From: Martinezella miluonensis
GTDB lineage: Bacteria; Pseudomonadota; Alphaproteobacteria; Rhizobiales; Rhizobiaceae
NCBI RefSeq assembly: GCF_900094545.1
Contig: NZ_FMAH01000005.1
Span: 62,001 to 126,000, forward strand
Direction: 5' to 3'
DNA length: 64,000 nt
The notes beneath the pieces are model-generated. The model had not been told where the DNA came from. It was given only the letters and a program-made list of their open reading frames with translations, and made no database searches. The position numbers and the translations under genes were made by a program. Below are positions 20,401-29,977 of this stretch, piece by piece (position 1 is the first letter of the stretch; every line of letters begins with the position of its first letter).

Positions 20401-21555
20401 ATGCGGCCCGAAGAAGGGGTGACAGACATCGTGAATGTGACTGCCAGCGTGTCTTCGCGGATAAATCTCATGCGTATCGTGCTTATCTCGGGCATCATCT
20501 TTGTCCATATACCGTTCGATACACATAGCAGCCCGTTCAGTGGTGCTTACGGCCTTTTCGATTGGCTGCGAGTATTTCTGCGTGACAGTTTGTTTCGAGT
20601 TGGAGTTCCCTGCTTGAGTGCGATCTCGGGTTATCTGTTGTTTCGTAATGGATCGACATCGATAGAATATGGAAAGACGATCCAGCGGAAGACGAAGACA
20701 GTTATATTGCCGTTTCTCCTCTGGAATTGTGCTTTCTTTCTATTCGTCCTGATCCTTCAATATTACGGAATCGGAGATGGATATCTGCCTGATCTGTCGG
20801 AGGCCAGCCCACGTACACTATCGACGCTTCTATTCGCGGTCGACGGCACGCCGATTAATCTACCGCTCTATTTCCTGCGCGATCTGTTCGTCTGCATTAT
20901 TATATCACCTCTTCTGGCGTTTCTCATTCTGCGGGCGCCGCTAGTGACCTTGGCCTTTCTGCTTCTACTTGCAGCCTGGCCGATATCGCTCGGTATCGTG
21001 TTGCGGAATTCCATTCTGTTCAGCTTCAGCTTCGGCATCTATCTCAGCCTTTATCGTGTCGATGTCACGGTCATGGATCGCTACGCCGCTCTGATCGGAC
21101 CTACATTCATCGCGCTTGCCGCTCTTCTGGCAACTGCTGCGTACGTGAATGGCCCGGGCCTGCCGTTGTGGCTGGAGGTATGCCGCAATCTGATGGTGGT
21201 TGTCGGTATTCCCGGTTTTTGGGCGCTGTCGGCGATCTTGATCCGCAGCCGCGTCGGGCAGGGCCTTGCGGCAACCGGTAGTCTCAGCTTCTGGATCTTC
21301 TGCGCCCATTATCCGCTGCTTTTCTGCCTCTGGGTTCTTTGGAACCGCGGCGGCAGCGAACTCTATCCGATCTTCTATCTTCTGGCGGTAGCACTCGCCT
21401 TGCTGCTGCTGCCCCTGACCAATGGCATGGCGCGCAACGCCCTGCCAAGCTTCTACAACCTGCTGACCGGCAGCCGGGTGCGCCCGCAAATCGGCGCCCT
21501 CGCAGTTCAGAACTGCACCGCCGAGGATCGGCGTGTGCGTTCCAAGCAAAGGTGA
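20401..21555 (+). CDS. exoH: Succinoglycan succinyltransferase ExoH (acyltransferase 3 family)
   Basis: 384 residues from ATG 20401, with about ten membrane helices. The start INLMRIVLISGIIFVHIPFD carries the family's catalytic-type His, and RVGVPCLSAISGYLLF is conserved. ExoH adds succinyl groups to the lipid-linked repeat; in S. meliloti this is needed for ExoK cleavage and nodule invasion. The start is uncertain: GTG 20419 is in frame, and the frame remains open to 20200. The ATG is preceded by an extended G run that could serve as ribosome site. ExoK starts four bases after the stop. A/T content is slightly above that of its neighbours. Confidence 0.85.
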   Translation: MRPEEGVTDIVNVTASVSSRINLMRIVLISGIIFVHIPFDTHSSPFSGAYGLFDWLRVFLRDSLFRVGVPCLSAISGYLLFRNGSTSIEYGKTIQRKTKTVILPFLLWNCAFFLFVLILQYYGIGDGYLPDLSEASPRTLSTLLFAVDGTPINLPLYFLRDLFVCIIISPLLAFLILRAPLVTLAFLLLLAAWPISLGIVLRNSILFSFSFGIYLSLYRVDVTVMDRYAALIGPTFIALAALLATAAYVNGPGLPLWLEVCRNLMVVVGIPGFWALSAILIRSRVGQGLAATGSLSFWIFCAHYPLLFCLWVLWNRGGSELYPIFYLLAVALALLLLPLTNGMARNALPSFYNLLTGSRVRPQIGALAVQNCTAEDRRVRSKQR

Positions 21556-21559
21556 TGCC

Positions 21560-22366
21560 ATGACGACATCGAAGAAAAACTACGTGCAAGGACTTGGTCT
21601 TGCTGCAATCGCTCTCATGAGCGGATGCTTCCTGCCGCAGGCAGCATCCGCAGAGGATGCGCAGCAGTCGGGCGCGTCCTTCGTCGACAATTTCGAGCGC
21701 ATCGATACCGGACGCTGGTACATCTCCGATGGCTGGAACAATGGGCCGCACCAGAACTGCACCTGGTCGCGAAAGCAGGTGAGCATCAAGGACGGCATGC
21801 TGCAATTGCAGTTCGTCCAGTCCAAGACTGGCGAGCGCAACTATGCCTGCGGCGAGATCCAGACGACCAAGCGTTATGGCTACGGCACCTACGAGGCGCG
21901 CTATCGCACGGCCACCGGGCCTGGCCTGAACTCCGCCTTCTTCACCTATATCGGCCCGACCGACAAGAAGCCGCATGACGAGATCGATTTCGAAGTGCTC
22001 GGCAAGAATTCCGGCCAAGTTCAGCTCAACCAATATATCTCCGCCAAGGGCGGTAACGAGAAACTGGCACCGGTTGCCGGTGGTGCCGATCAAGGCTTCA
22101 ACGACTACGCCTTCATCTGGGAGAAGGATCGCCTGCGCTATTACGTGAACGGCAAGCTCGTCCAGGAGGTAAAGGATCCTTCGAAGATACCGTCGAATGC
22201 CCAGAAGATTTTCTTCAGCCTCTGGGGCACCGATACGCTGAGCGGCTGGATGGGCAAGTTCGCCTATAGCGGCGAGCCCGCAACCATGCAGATCAAGCGT
22301 GCTGCTTTCACGGCCGCAGGCGAGAAGTGCCTGTTCCCGGAATCGATCACCTGCAAGATCAATTGA
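21560..22366 (+). CDS. exoK: Secreted GH16 endo-beta-1,3-1,4-glycanase ExoK
   Basis: 268 residues: signal peptide about 1-31 ending QAASA, then a GH16 laminarinase/lichenase jelly roll. The catalytic triad motif EIDFE is complete, with nucleophile E141, D143 and acid/base E145. A sequence LMSGC within the leader resembles a weak lipobox, so a lipoprotein form is possible. ExoK cleaves nascent succinylated succinoglycan to shorter chains. It lies four bases after exoH in the exoHKLAMONP operon. Confidence 0.93.
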   Translation: MTTSKKNYVQGLGLAAIALMSGCFLPQAASAEDAQQSGASFVDNFERIDTGRWYISDGWNNGPHQNCTWSRKQVSIKDGMLQLQFVQSKTGERNYACGEIQTTKRYGYGTYEARYRTATGPGLNSAFFTYIGPTDKKPHDEIDFEVLGKNSGQVQLNQYISAKGGNEKLAPVAGGADQGFNDYAFIWEKDRLRYYVNGKLVQEVKDPSKIPSNAQKIFFSLWGTDTLSGWMGKFAYSGEPATMQIKRAAFTAAGEKCLFPESITCKIN

Positions 22367-22472
22367 ATCTGGCCGGTCGCGGGGCGCCGCTCGCGACCGA
22401 TCGCAATGTCGCCATGCAACACCAGCCACACGAGGCGCCCGGCTTTCGCCAGGCGCAGAAGCGGAAATTTTG

Positions 22473-23681
22473 ATGCTGCATATTCTTTATTTCGTCCACG
22501 ATCTTGCCGATCCCGCCGTGCGCCGACGGGTGCTGATGCTGCAGGCGGGCGGGGCACTCGTGACGTTGGCGGGTTTCCGGCGCGAGGATAATGCGCTGGC
22601 CACCATCCATGGTGTCGAGCCGATCGAGCTCGGCAGGACGCAGGATGCCCAGTTTGCCCAGCGTGTTGCCGCAGTCGCCAGATCGGCAGCGAAATTACGC
22701 AGCGCGTTGAGTTCGGTCGCAAGGCCTGACGTTATCATCGGCCGCAACCTCGAGATGCTGGCGCTGGCCAATCGCGCCAAGTCCGTCTTCGGCGGCGACA
22801 TGCCGATCGTCTATGAGTGCCTTGACATCCACCGGCTGCTGCTGCGCGACGATGTGGTGGGTGGCGCGCTTCGTGGCGCAGAGCGCCATTTCGGCTCGCA
22901 GGCGGCGCTGCTCATCACCAGCTCTCCTGCCTTCGTCGAGCGCTATTTCCGCCCGCGCTCCGGCCTGCGCCTGCCCATCATGCTGCTCGAAAACAAGGTG
23001 CTGGCGCTCGAGCCAGCTGCACGCGCCGCTGCACCGAGCGCAAGGCCGCCGGCTGCAGGCAAACCATGGAAGATCGGTTGGTTCGGCGCGCTCCGTTGCC
23101 GCAAGTCTTTGGCATTGCTCGACGATTTCTCTCGCCTGATGGAAGGTCGTTTCGAGATCGTCCTGCGAGGCAGGCCCGCTTATGCCGAGTTCGAGGATTT
23201 TGATCGCCTCGTGCGCGATGCGCCCTTCATGCATTTTGCCGGCGCCTACAAGAACCCTGAGGATCTTTCGACGATCTACAACGACGTTCAGTTCTCCTGG
23301 GCGATCGACTTCTTCGAAGAAGGGTTGAATTCAAGCTGGCTGCTGCCGAACCGCCTTTATGAAGGCGGCCTCTATGGCGCCGTGCCGATCGCGTTCGATG
23401 GCACCGAGACGGCAAGGTTTCTCGCAAGCCGAAAGATTGGGCTTACGCTTGATACGGCCGACGCCGCACATCTCGCCGCGCTTTTGGGTAGGATGGACGA
23501 GCAGCGCTATCTCGCAGCTTTCGAGGCCGTGGCATCCCAGGACAGCAAGCAATGGATGACCGATCGTGCCGACTGCCAGGGACTGGTGCAGCGGCTGGCA
23601 TCCCTCACGCGCGCCAATGAGCCGTTTGCCGAAGTACAGACCCTCCCACAACTGCATCGCAATAGAGGTGGATTGCAATGA
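22473..23681 (+). CDS. exoL: Glycosyltransferase ExoL
   Basis: 402 residues, resembling GT-B type transferases, with no DxD motif near the N terminus. In S. meliloti ExoL adds the third sugar (beta-1,4 glucose). The chosen ATG 22473 begins MLHILYFVHDLADPAVRRRV; the open frame extends further upstream into the exoK end, but that part is not protein-like. The stop overlaps the exoA start (ATGA, 23678-23681), so the two are coupled. Identity rests on position and size more than on motifs. Confidence 0.85.
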   Translation: MLHILYFVHDLADPAVRRRVLMLQAGGALVTLAGFRREDNALATIHGVEPIELGRTQDAQFAQRVAAVARSAAKLRSALSSVARPDVIIGRNLEMLALANRAKSVFGGDMPIVYECLDIHRLLLRDDVVGGALRGAERHFGSQAALLITSSPAFVERYFRPRSGLRLPIMLLENKVLALEPAARAAAPSARPPAAGKPWKIGWFGALRCRKSLALLDDFSRLMEGRFEIVLRGRPAYAEFEDFDRLVRDAPFMHFAGAYKNPEDLSTIYNDVQFSWAIDFFEEGLNSSWLLPNRLYEGGLYGAVPIAFDGTETARFLASRKIGLTLDTADAAHLAALLGRMDEQRYLAAFEAVASQDSKQWMTDRADCQGLVQRLASLTRANEPFAEVQTLPQLHRNRGGLQ

Positions 23682-24676
23682 CGACCGGAAGTTCAGGAGA
23701 TATGCGCTGCATAATCGTTATTCCTTGTCTCAACGAGGAAAAGCATATCGAGCCGTTGATCGGTAAACTCGGCCAGGCGCTGGATGATCTTGACGCCCGG
23801 ATCGTCGTCGCCGATGGCGGCAGCACCGATCGCACGCGCGAGATCGTCGGGGACATCGCCGAGAGAGATCCGCGTGTCCTGCTGCTCGACAATCCGAAAC
23901 GGCTGCAGAGCGCCGCGATCAATCTCGCCATGGAAGTCTTCGGCGAGGACTACGAATACTTCATCCGTATCGACGCGCATGGCGACTATCCGGTCGATTA
24001 TTGCCAGACACTGGTTCAGGAAGCCGGCGCGACCGGCGCGGATTCCGTCGTCGTCGCCATGCGCACGATGGGCTTCAGTGCCTTCCAGAAGGCAACCGCG
24101 GTGGCGCAGAATTCCAAGCTCGGCAACGGCGGTTCGAAGCATCGCGAGGGCGCCAAGGGGCATTGGGCCGAGCATGGGCACCATGCGCTGATGCGGGTTT
24201 CGGCCTTCCGCTCCGTCGGTGGCTATGACGAGACCTTCAGTCACAATGAGGATGCCGAGCTGGATTACCGGCTGCACAAGGCCGGCTATCGTATCTGGCT
24301 TACGGACAAGACGGCCATGACCTATTATCCGCGTGCCAGCGTCCCGACGCTCTTCAAACAATATCTCGGCTACGGCCGCGGCCGGGCGCGCAATATTCTC
24401 AAGCATCGCAGCATGCCGAGCCCGCGCCAGATGCTGCCGCTGGCGGTCGTGCCGATCTTCATCGGCGCCTTCCTGGCCGTTCTCAATTGGATTGCGGTCA
24501 TTCCCGTCGGCCTCTGGGCCGTGGCCTGCATCGCCTACGGCTTCTGGATCGCCCTTGGCCACCGGAACCCCTATGGGCCGCTCGCGGCCATCTCCGCCAT
24601 GGTCATGCATTTCGCCTGGTCCATGGGCTTCTGGATGGAGGTCTTCAGCTTCCGCAATCGCAGGGTCGCGTCATGA
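23678..24676 (+). CDS. exoA: Succinoglycan beta-1,3-glucosyltransferase ExoA
   Basis: 332 residues. N-terminal GT2 catalytic domain: CIIVIPCLNEEKHIEPLI, VADGGSTDRT near residue 48, FIRIDAHGDYP near 90, and a QxxRW-like region KQYLGYGRGRARNI near 225. About three membrane helices follow at 245-325. It adds the second sugar, the first glucose on lipid-linked galactose, at the cytoplasmic face. It overlaps exoL and exoM by four bases each. Confidence 0.92.
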   Translation: MTTGSSGDMRCIIVIPCLNEEKHIEPLIGKLGQALDDLDARIVVADGGSTDRTREIVGDIAERDPRVLLLDNPKRLQSAAINLAMEVFGEDYEYFIRIDAHGDYPVDYCQTLVQEAGATGADSVVVAMRTMGFSAFQKATAVAQNSKLGNGGSKHREGAKGHWAEHGHHALMRVSAFRSVGGYDETFSHNEDAELDYRLHKAGYRIWLTDKTAMTYYPRASVPTLFKQYLGYGRGRARNILKHRSMPSPRQMLPLAVVPIFIGAFLAVLNWIAVIPVGLWAVACIAYGFWIALGHRNPYGPLAAISAMVMHFAWSMGFWMEVFSFRNRRVAS

Positions 24677-25611
24677 TGCAGGTCCATCGGCGCCCGATAA
24701 AGATCGACATCGCAGTATGCACCTATCGGCGGGCAGAGCTCGATCAGACGTTGCTGTCGCTGGCGGTGCTCAGCGTTCCTGCCGGCGCGATCATCCGGAT
24801 CATCGTTGCCGACAATGATGTCACGCCGAGCGCGCGGGACCGTGTCGAAGCCATGCGTTCGGCGGTGCCCTTTGAGATCCTCTATGTCCATTGCCCGGCA
24901 TCGAATATCTCGATTGCCCGCAATGCCTGCCTGGATCACGCAAGCGGTGACTTCCTAGCCTTCATTGACGACGACGAGACGGCTTCGGAGGACTGGCTGA
25001 CGGAAATGCTCGTCATGGCCGATACCACCGGCGCCGATGCCGTCCTCGGTCCCGTCCAGGCGGTTTACGCAAACGTTGCTCCCGCCTGGATGCAGCGCGG
25101 CGATTTCCATTCGACCTTACCCGTCTGGGTCTCGGGAGAAATTCTGACCGGCTATACCTGCAATGTGTTGCTGCGCCGTGGCGCGCCCTCGCTTGCCGGC
25201 CGGCGCTTCAATATCGCGCTTGGGCGCAGCGGCGGCGAGGATACCGAGTTCTTCAGCCACATGCACAGGGCCGGCGGCAGGATCGCCTATGCCGAAGATG
25301 CGCTGGTCTATGAGCCCGTTCCCAACGGACGTGCGACGATATCCTGGCTGTCGAAGCGCCGGTATCGCATGGGGCAGACGCATGGTCGCATGCTGCTGGA
25401 GGCAGCTGGCGGTTTCGGGCGCTGGCGCGCGATCGTGCTTGCGGGCACGAAATCCGCTTACTGCTTTGCTGCCGCAGCGCTGCTTTCAGCGTCTCCCGTC
25501 AAGCGGCATCGCTATGGCCTGCGGGGCATCATGCATGCCGGCGTCGTCAGCGGCCTCTTTGGAGTTCGCGAAATCGAGCAATACGGAAGTCTGGAGAAAG
25601 CACCGCAATGA
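24673..25611 (+). CDS. exoM: Succinoglycan beta-1,4-glucosyltransferase ExoM
   Basis: 312 residues, GT2 domain with IDIAVCTYRRAELDQTL, VADNDVTPSA near 45 and FIDDDETASEDW near 97. ExoM adds the fourth sugar. ATG 24673 overlaps the exoA stop as ATGA; the frame extends upstream only as an antisense-like extension of exoA. Length matches S. meliloti ExoM (about 309). Confidence 0.9.
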   Translation: MMQVHRRPIKIDIAVCTYRRAELDQTLLSLAVLSVPAGAIIRIIVADNDVTPSARDRVEAMRSAVPFEILYVHCPASNISIARNACLDHASGDFLAFIDDDETASEDWLTEMLVMADTTGADAVLGPVQAVYANVAPAWMQRGDFHSTLPVWVSGEILTGYTCNVLLRRGAPSLAGRRFNIALGRSGGEDTEFFSHMHRAGGRIAYAEDALVYEPVPNGRATISWLSKRRYRMGQTHGRMLLEAAGGFGRWRAIVLAGTKSAYCFAAAALLSASPVKRHRYGLRGIMHAGVVSGLFGVREIEQYGSLEKAPQ

Positions 25612-26636
25612 CGGATTTCATCCCCGATGTCAGTTTCGTCATCGCTGCCTACAATGCCGAGGACACGCTCGAGCGTGCCATCGACAGCGCTCTGGCCCAA
25701 GGTGCCGTCAGCATGGAAGTTATCGTCGTCGACGATTGCTCGACGGATGGTACGCGCGAAATTGCCGGTAACCACCCGGATCCGCGTGTTCGCCTCGTCG
25801 CTATGCCCCGCAACGGCGGCCCGGGTGCTGCTCGCAATGCCGGGCTCGATGCAGCCCGCGGCCGCTGGGTGGCCGTGCTCGATTCCGATGACGCCCTGCG
25901 CCCGGATCGCATGGCGCGGCTGATCGCCAGGGCGGAAAGAGCCGAGGCGCAGATCGTGGTCGACAATCTTGACGTCATTCGCGAGGATATCGGAACGACG
26001 GCGACCATGTTCCCCGAGCCGATGCTGGCGCGCATGCCATTGCTGACGCTGGCAAAATTCATTGCCTCCAACATGATTTTCCAGTCGGAGCATAATTTCG
26101 GCTACATGAAGCCGATCTTCGAGCGTGCCTTCGTCGAGAAGCATCACCTGCGCTTCGACGAGACGCTGCGGATCGGCGAGGACTATATTTTCCTGGCGTC
26201 GGCTCTGGCGAGAGGCGGCGTCTGCGTCGTCGAACCGACCGCAGGCTACCTCTACTACATTCGCGAGGGATCGATCTCGAGGGTGCTCAGACAAGACCAT
26301 GTCGAGGCGATGCTCGCAGCCGACACCAGATTCTTTGCCGAGCATCCCTTCGGCGCTGCAGCCCTTGCCGCACAACGGCGGCGCACGCGCAACCTGAAGG
26401 ATGTCATCGCATTCCTGAAGCTGGTCGACAGCATCAAGGGACGCGAATTGCAATCCATGCTGAAGATCGCGTGCCTCAACCCCCGCGCGGTGCGTCATCT
26501 CAGCATGCCGGTTTTTGCCCGTTTTCGTCGGTTGGCCACGTCTCTGCGGAGCCGCCGTCAACCGCCGGCGCCCACCCCTCAACTTTCCTCCCCCCTGCCT
26601 AATATGGGCGCAGGCCCTCACTCTAACAAAGGATAG
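25608..26636 (+). CDS. exoO: Succinoglycan beta-1,6-glucosyltransferase ExoO
   Basis: 342 residues, GT2 domain: [30 protein letters not shown] near 45, [13 protein letters not shown] near 90, and [13 protein letters not shown] near 185. ExoO adds the fifth sugar. It starts by ATGA overlap with exoM and ends four bases before exoN. Its sequence shares the architecture of ExoU in this window, suggesting common ancestry. Confidence 0.9.
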   Translation: MTDFIPDVSFVIAAYNAEDTLERAIDSALAQGAVSMEVIVVDDCSTDGTREIAGNHPDPRVRLVAMPRNGGPGAARNAGLDAARGRWVAVLDSDDALRPDRMARLIARAERAEAQIVVDNLDVIREDIGTTATMFPEPMLARMPLLTLAKFIASNMIFQSEHNFGYMKPIFERAFVEKHHLRFDETLRIGEDYIFLASALARGGVCVVEPTAGYLYYIREGSISRVLRQDHVEAMLAADTRFFAEHPFGAAALAAQRRRTRNLKDVIAFLKLVDSIKGRELQSMLKIACLNPRAVRHLSMPVFARFRRLATSLRSRRQPPAPTPQLSSPLPNMGAGPHSNKG

Positions 26637-26640
26637 AGCC

Positions 26641-27546
26641 ATGGACCCCAAACATCGTGTCAGAAAAGCAGTCATCCCGGTTGCTGGTAACGGAACGCGC
26701 TTCCTGCCCGCTACCAAGGCGATGCCAAAGGAGATGCTGACGATCGTCGATCGTCCGGTCGTGCAATATGCCGTCGACGAAGCCATCGAGGCCGGCATCG
26801 AGCACATCGTCTTCGTCACCAGCCGTAATAAGTCGGCGATCGAAGACCATTTCGATGATACGCCGGAGCTGATTTCCTCGCTGCAGCGTGCTGGCAAGAG
26901 CCATCAGGTCAGCGAGTTGGAGCGCCTCCTGCCTCGGCCGGGCTCCGTGAGCTTCACTCGCCAGCAGGCTCCGCTCGGCCTCGGCCACGCCGTCTGGTGT
27001 GCCCGCGACCTGATCGGCAACGAGCCCTTCGCGCTGCTTTTGCCCGACATGCTGTGCTACGGCATGCGTGGCTGCATGGCCGGCCTGATGGATCTCTATA
27101 ACGAGGTTGGCGGCAACATCGTTGCCGTCGAGGAGTGCGCTCCGGAAGAGACGTCGAAATATGGCATCATCGGCAAGGGCGCGGCGGTTCGGCATGGCTT
27201 TGCCGTGACCAAAATGGTCGAAAAGCCGCATCCGTCCGAGGCGCCTTCAAACTTTTACCTCAATGGTCGTTATATTCTTCAGCCCGAGATCTTCGATATT
27301 CTGGCCCGCCAGGAGCGCGGCGCCGGTAATGAGATCCAGCTGACCGACGGCATGCTGCGTCTCTCCGAGACGCAATCGTTCCATGCTCAGGTCTATAACG
27401 GACGCACGTTCGACTGCGGGTCCAAGCATGGCTTTATCGAAGCGAACGTCGCTTTCGCGCTCGCTCGCTCCGATATTGGCGGCTTGGTCTATGACTCGAT
27501 CCGCAACCTGGTCGTCTCGCACGAAGCGCAGATGACCGCCGCTTAA
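26641..27546 (+). CDS. exoN: UTP-glucose-1-phosphate uridylyltransferase ExoN
   Basis: 301 residues, GalU-type nucleotidyltransferase that makes UDP-glucose, the donor for all glucose additions. Seen: [27 protein letters not shown] (nucleotide loop), [14 protein letters not shown], and LPDMLC, where GalU usually has LPDDL. The start ATGGACCCC at 26641 follows AAGGA closely; the frame is open upstream into exoO but that is not needed. Cytoplasmic. Confidence 0.93.
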   Translation: MDPKHRVRKAVIPVAGNGTRFLPATKAMPKEMLTIVDRPVVQYAVDEAIEAGIEHIVFVTSRNKSAIEDHFDDTPELISSLQRAGKSHQVSELERLLPRPGSVSFTRQQAPLGLGHAVWCARDLIGNEPFALLLPDMLCYGMRGCMAGLMDLYNEVGGNIVAVEECAPEETSKYGIIGKGAAVRHGFAVTKMVEKPHPSEAPSNFYLNGRYILQPEIFDILARQERGAGNEIQLTDGMLRLSETQSFHAQVYNGRTFDCGSKHGFIEANVAFALARSDIGGLVYDSIRNLVVSHEAQMTAA

Positions 27547-27560
27547 GCCTGTTCACATTT

Positions 27561-27587
27561 GACCTGCGGCCGTGAGGGTCGCAGGTC
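27561..27587 (+). other. Hairpin between exoN and exoP
   Basis: Inverted repeat GACCTGCG (27561-27568) and CGCAGGTC (27580-27587) with an 11-base loop. No T-run follows, so full termination is unlikely; a role as RNA stabiliser or partial attenuator before exoP is possible. Confidence 0.5.
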
Positions 27588-27629
27588 GTGGCTATTGTTC
27601 ATTCAGGCTTCTCCGACAAGGTGGTCGCC

Positions 27630-29972
27630 ATGCATCAGAAGAATTTCACTTTCCATAGCGCTCTTCCCCAAGGAGAGTCGCAGGATAGTTTCATCGACCT
27701 CGATCGGCTGATGGCGATCGTGACCCGTCGCATCCGCACCATCCTCCTTACCGTGGCTGCCTGCGTCATTCTGGCCGTGGCCTATTTGCTGACCGCGACG
27801 TCGAGCTACACGTCGATGACGCAGATATTGCTCGACGAAAGCATGACGAAATATGCCGAGGATCAGCCACCGGCCGCCAGCGGCCAGCAGGCGGACATGG
27901 AAATCGCAAGCGCTGTCGAAATCCTCAAATCGAACGAGATGGCTTTACGCGTTGCCGATACCGGTGGTCTTGCCGACAACAACACGCTGCTCAATCCGCC
28001 ACTATCGCCGGCAGCCTTGCTGAAATCCGGTGTCGGCCTCATCGTCAGCATCTTTACGCCGGGCCGCCCGCCAATGACGCCGGAAGAGCAGCGTGAGGCC
28101 CAACGTCAGAAGGTTGCTGCCGTTTTGCAGGACAACCTCAAGGTCGAGCGCGTGACGCGAAGCTCGGTTGTCGCGGTTTCCTACAGCTCGACCGACAAGC
28201 AGCTGGCCGCCAAGGTCACGCGTGCCTATGCCGATGCCTATCTGACCGACCAACTGAACGCCAATTTCGACGCGACCGAACGCGCGTCCGTCTGGCTGCA
28301 GGAACGTCTGAACGATCTGCGTCAGCGCTCGCAGGAGGCTTCGCTCGAAGTCGAGAAATACAAAGCCGACAACGGCTTGACCTCGACCGGCGGCGAGCTG
28401 ATGTCGGAACAGCAGATTTCCGACTTAAACAAGCAGTTGATCATCGCTCAGGCCGATTCGGCCAGCGCCTCCGCGCGCTACAATCAATACAAGTCGATCA
28501 TCGACCAGGGTCCGGACAATGCCGTCAAGAACGCAACCATTTCATCCAGCCAGACCGATAATTCCGTCTTGCAGGATCTGAAGACACGCTATCTCGCGGT
28601 CCAGAAGCGCGAGCAGGACGTCACGCAGAATTTCGGCGCCAATCATCCGCAAGCCGTGGCACTCCGCGCCGAGCGGCAGGATATTACGCGCCAGATCTAT
28701 CAGGAGCTCCAGCAGCTCACCGCCAGCTACAAGAACGAATATGACGTGGCGCAATCGCGAGCGTCGTCGCTGCGCGAAAGCATCGAAAACGTCGTTGGTA
28801 AGAATTCCGAAGCCAACAAGTCGCTGGTTCATTTGAACGAATTGAACCAGAAGGCGACGGCACTGAAGAGCCTTTACGAATCCTACCTGGGCCGTTTCGA
28901 ACAGGCGACCCAGCAGCGCTCTTTCCCGATCGCCAAGGCGCGTGTCATCTCGGTTGCCGGCGTACCCACTGCGCCCTCCAGCCCGAAGAGGACGCTTATC
29001 ATGGCGCTTTCGGTCATCCTCGGTCTGATGGCCGGCTGCGGATTGGCTGCCCTCCAGGAGTTCCGCGATCGCTTTTTCCGTGTCGAAGCGGATGTGCGCA
29101 TGGCTCTCGGGCTCAAGTTCCTCGGCTATCTGCCGCTGCTCGGCCAACAGAGCAAGAGCAAGAAGAAACCGCGCAAGCCGAATGCAGGACCAGTGCCAGC
29201 AACCGCGGAAGAGCCGGAAAACGGCGTTGCCTTCGAGCGTATCATGCGTATCTCGGTCGAAGCGCCGCGCTCGATCTTCGCCGAGACCTTGAGGAACGCC
29301 AAGCTCGCCAGCGACATCATGCTACAGGGCCGCGCCGATCGCGTGATCGGCGTCGTTTCGGCGTTGCCCGGCGAGGGCAAGTCGACGACGGCCGCCAATT
29401 TTGCCGCCCTGCTCGCCAGCAGCGGCAAGCGCACACTGCTTATCGATGCCGATTTGCGCAATCCGGGCCTCAGCCGCACGTTGAAGTCGCCGCCGCAGGC
29501 CGGCTTGATCGAGGCTGTGCTTGGCGAGGTTCCTTGGACCAATGCCGTAAAGGTCGACCCGCGCACCAAGCTTGCCATCCTCCCGGTTGCTGTGCGCGAT
29601 CACCTGCTGCACACCAGCGAGCTTCTGTCCTCGCAGGGCATGCAGCATCTCATGGAAAATGCGCGCAAGTTGTTCGACTACATCGTCGTCGATCTTGCAC
29701 CTCTTGGTCCCGTCATCGACGCAAAGGCCTTTGCGCCGCAGGTCGATGCCTTCCTGCTGGTTGCCGAATGGGGTGCGACGCCGACCAATCTGGTTCGCGA
29801 TATTCTGGAGCAGGAGCCGCAGATCAATTCGCGGATCCTCGGCGTCATCCTCAACAAGACCGACATGTCGGAATTGCCGCGCTACAGCGATTTCGGCGGG
29901 ACGGAGCGCTACCGGCAGAAATATGTGAGCTACTACACCGAGGCGCAGCCGCGCGCCCAGGTGGATGCTTAG
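27630..29972 (+). CDS. exoP: Chain-length/export tyrosine autokinase ExoP (Wzc-like)
   Basis: 780 residues. An N-terminal Wzz domain is bounded by two membrane helices (about 40-60 and 455-475) with a periplasmic coiled-coil part between. A cytoplasmic BY-kinase domain follows: Walker A VSALPGEGKSTTA, Walker A' LLIDADLRNPG, Walker B VVDLAPLGP. The C-terminal tyrosine cluster RYSDFGGTERYRQKYVSYY is the autophosphorylation site. ExoP sets polymer length with ExoQ. ATG 27630 follows AAGGTGG by seven bases; GTG 27588 is in frame but weaker. Length agrees with S. meliloti ExoP (786). Confidence 0.93.
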   Translation: MHQKNFTFHSALPQGESQDSFIDLDRLMAIVTRRIRTILLTVAACVILAVAYLLTATSSYTSMTQILLDESMTKYAEDQPPAASGQQADMEIASAVEILKSNEMALRVADTGGLADNNTLLNPPLSPAALLKSGVGLIVSIFTPGRPPMTPEEQREAQRQKVAAVLQDNLKVERVTRSSVVAVSYSSTDKQLAAKVTRAYADAYLTDQLNANFDATERASVWLQERLNDLRQRSQEASLEVEKYKADNGLTSTGGELMSEQQISDLNKQLIIAQADSASASARYNQYKSIIDQGPDNAVKNATISSSQTDNSVLQDLKTRYLAVQKREQDVTQNFGANHPQAVALRAERQDITRQIYQELQQLTASYKNEYDVAQSRASSLRESIENVVGKNSEANKSLVHLNELNQKATALKSLYESYLGRFEQATQQRSFPIAKARVISVAGVPTAPSSPKRTLIMALSVILGLMAGCGLAALQEFRDRFFRVEADVRMALGLKFLGYLPLLGQQSKSKKKPRKPNAGPVPATAEEPENGVAFERIMRISVEAPRSIFAETLRNAKLASDIMLQGRADRVIGVVSALPGEGKSTTAANFAALLASSGKRTLLIDADLRNPGLSRTLKSPPQAGLIEAVLGEVPWTNAVKVDPRTKLAILPVAVRDHLLHTSELLSSQGMQHLMENARKLFDYIVVDLAPLGPVIDAKAFAPQVDAFLLVAEWGATPTNLVRDILEQEPQINSRILGVILNKTDMSELPRYSDFGGTERYRQKYVSYYTEAQPRAQVDA

Positions 29973-29977
29973 TCTGC

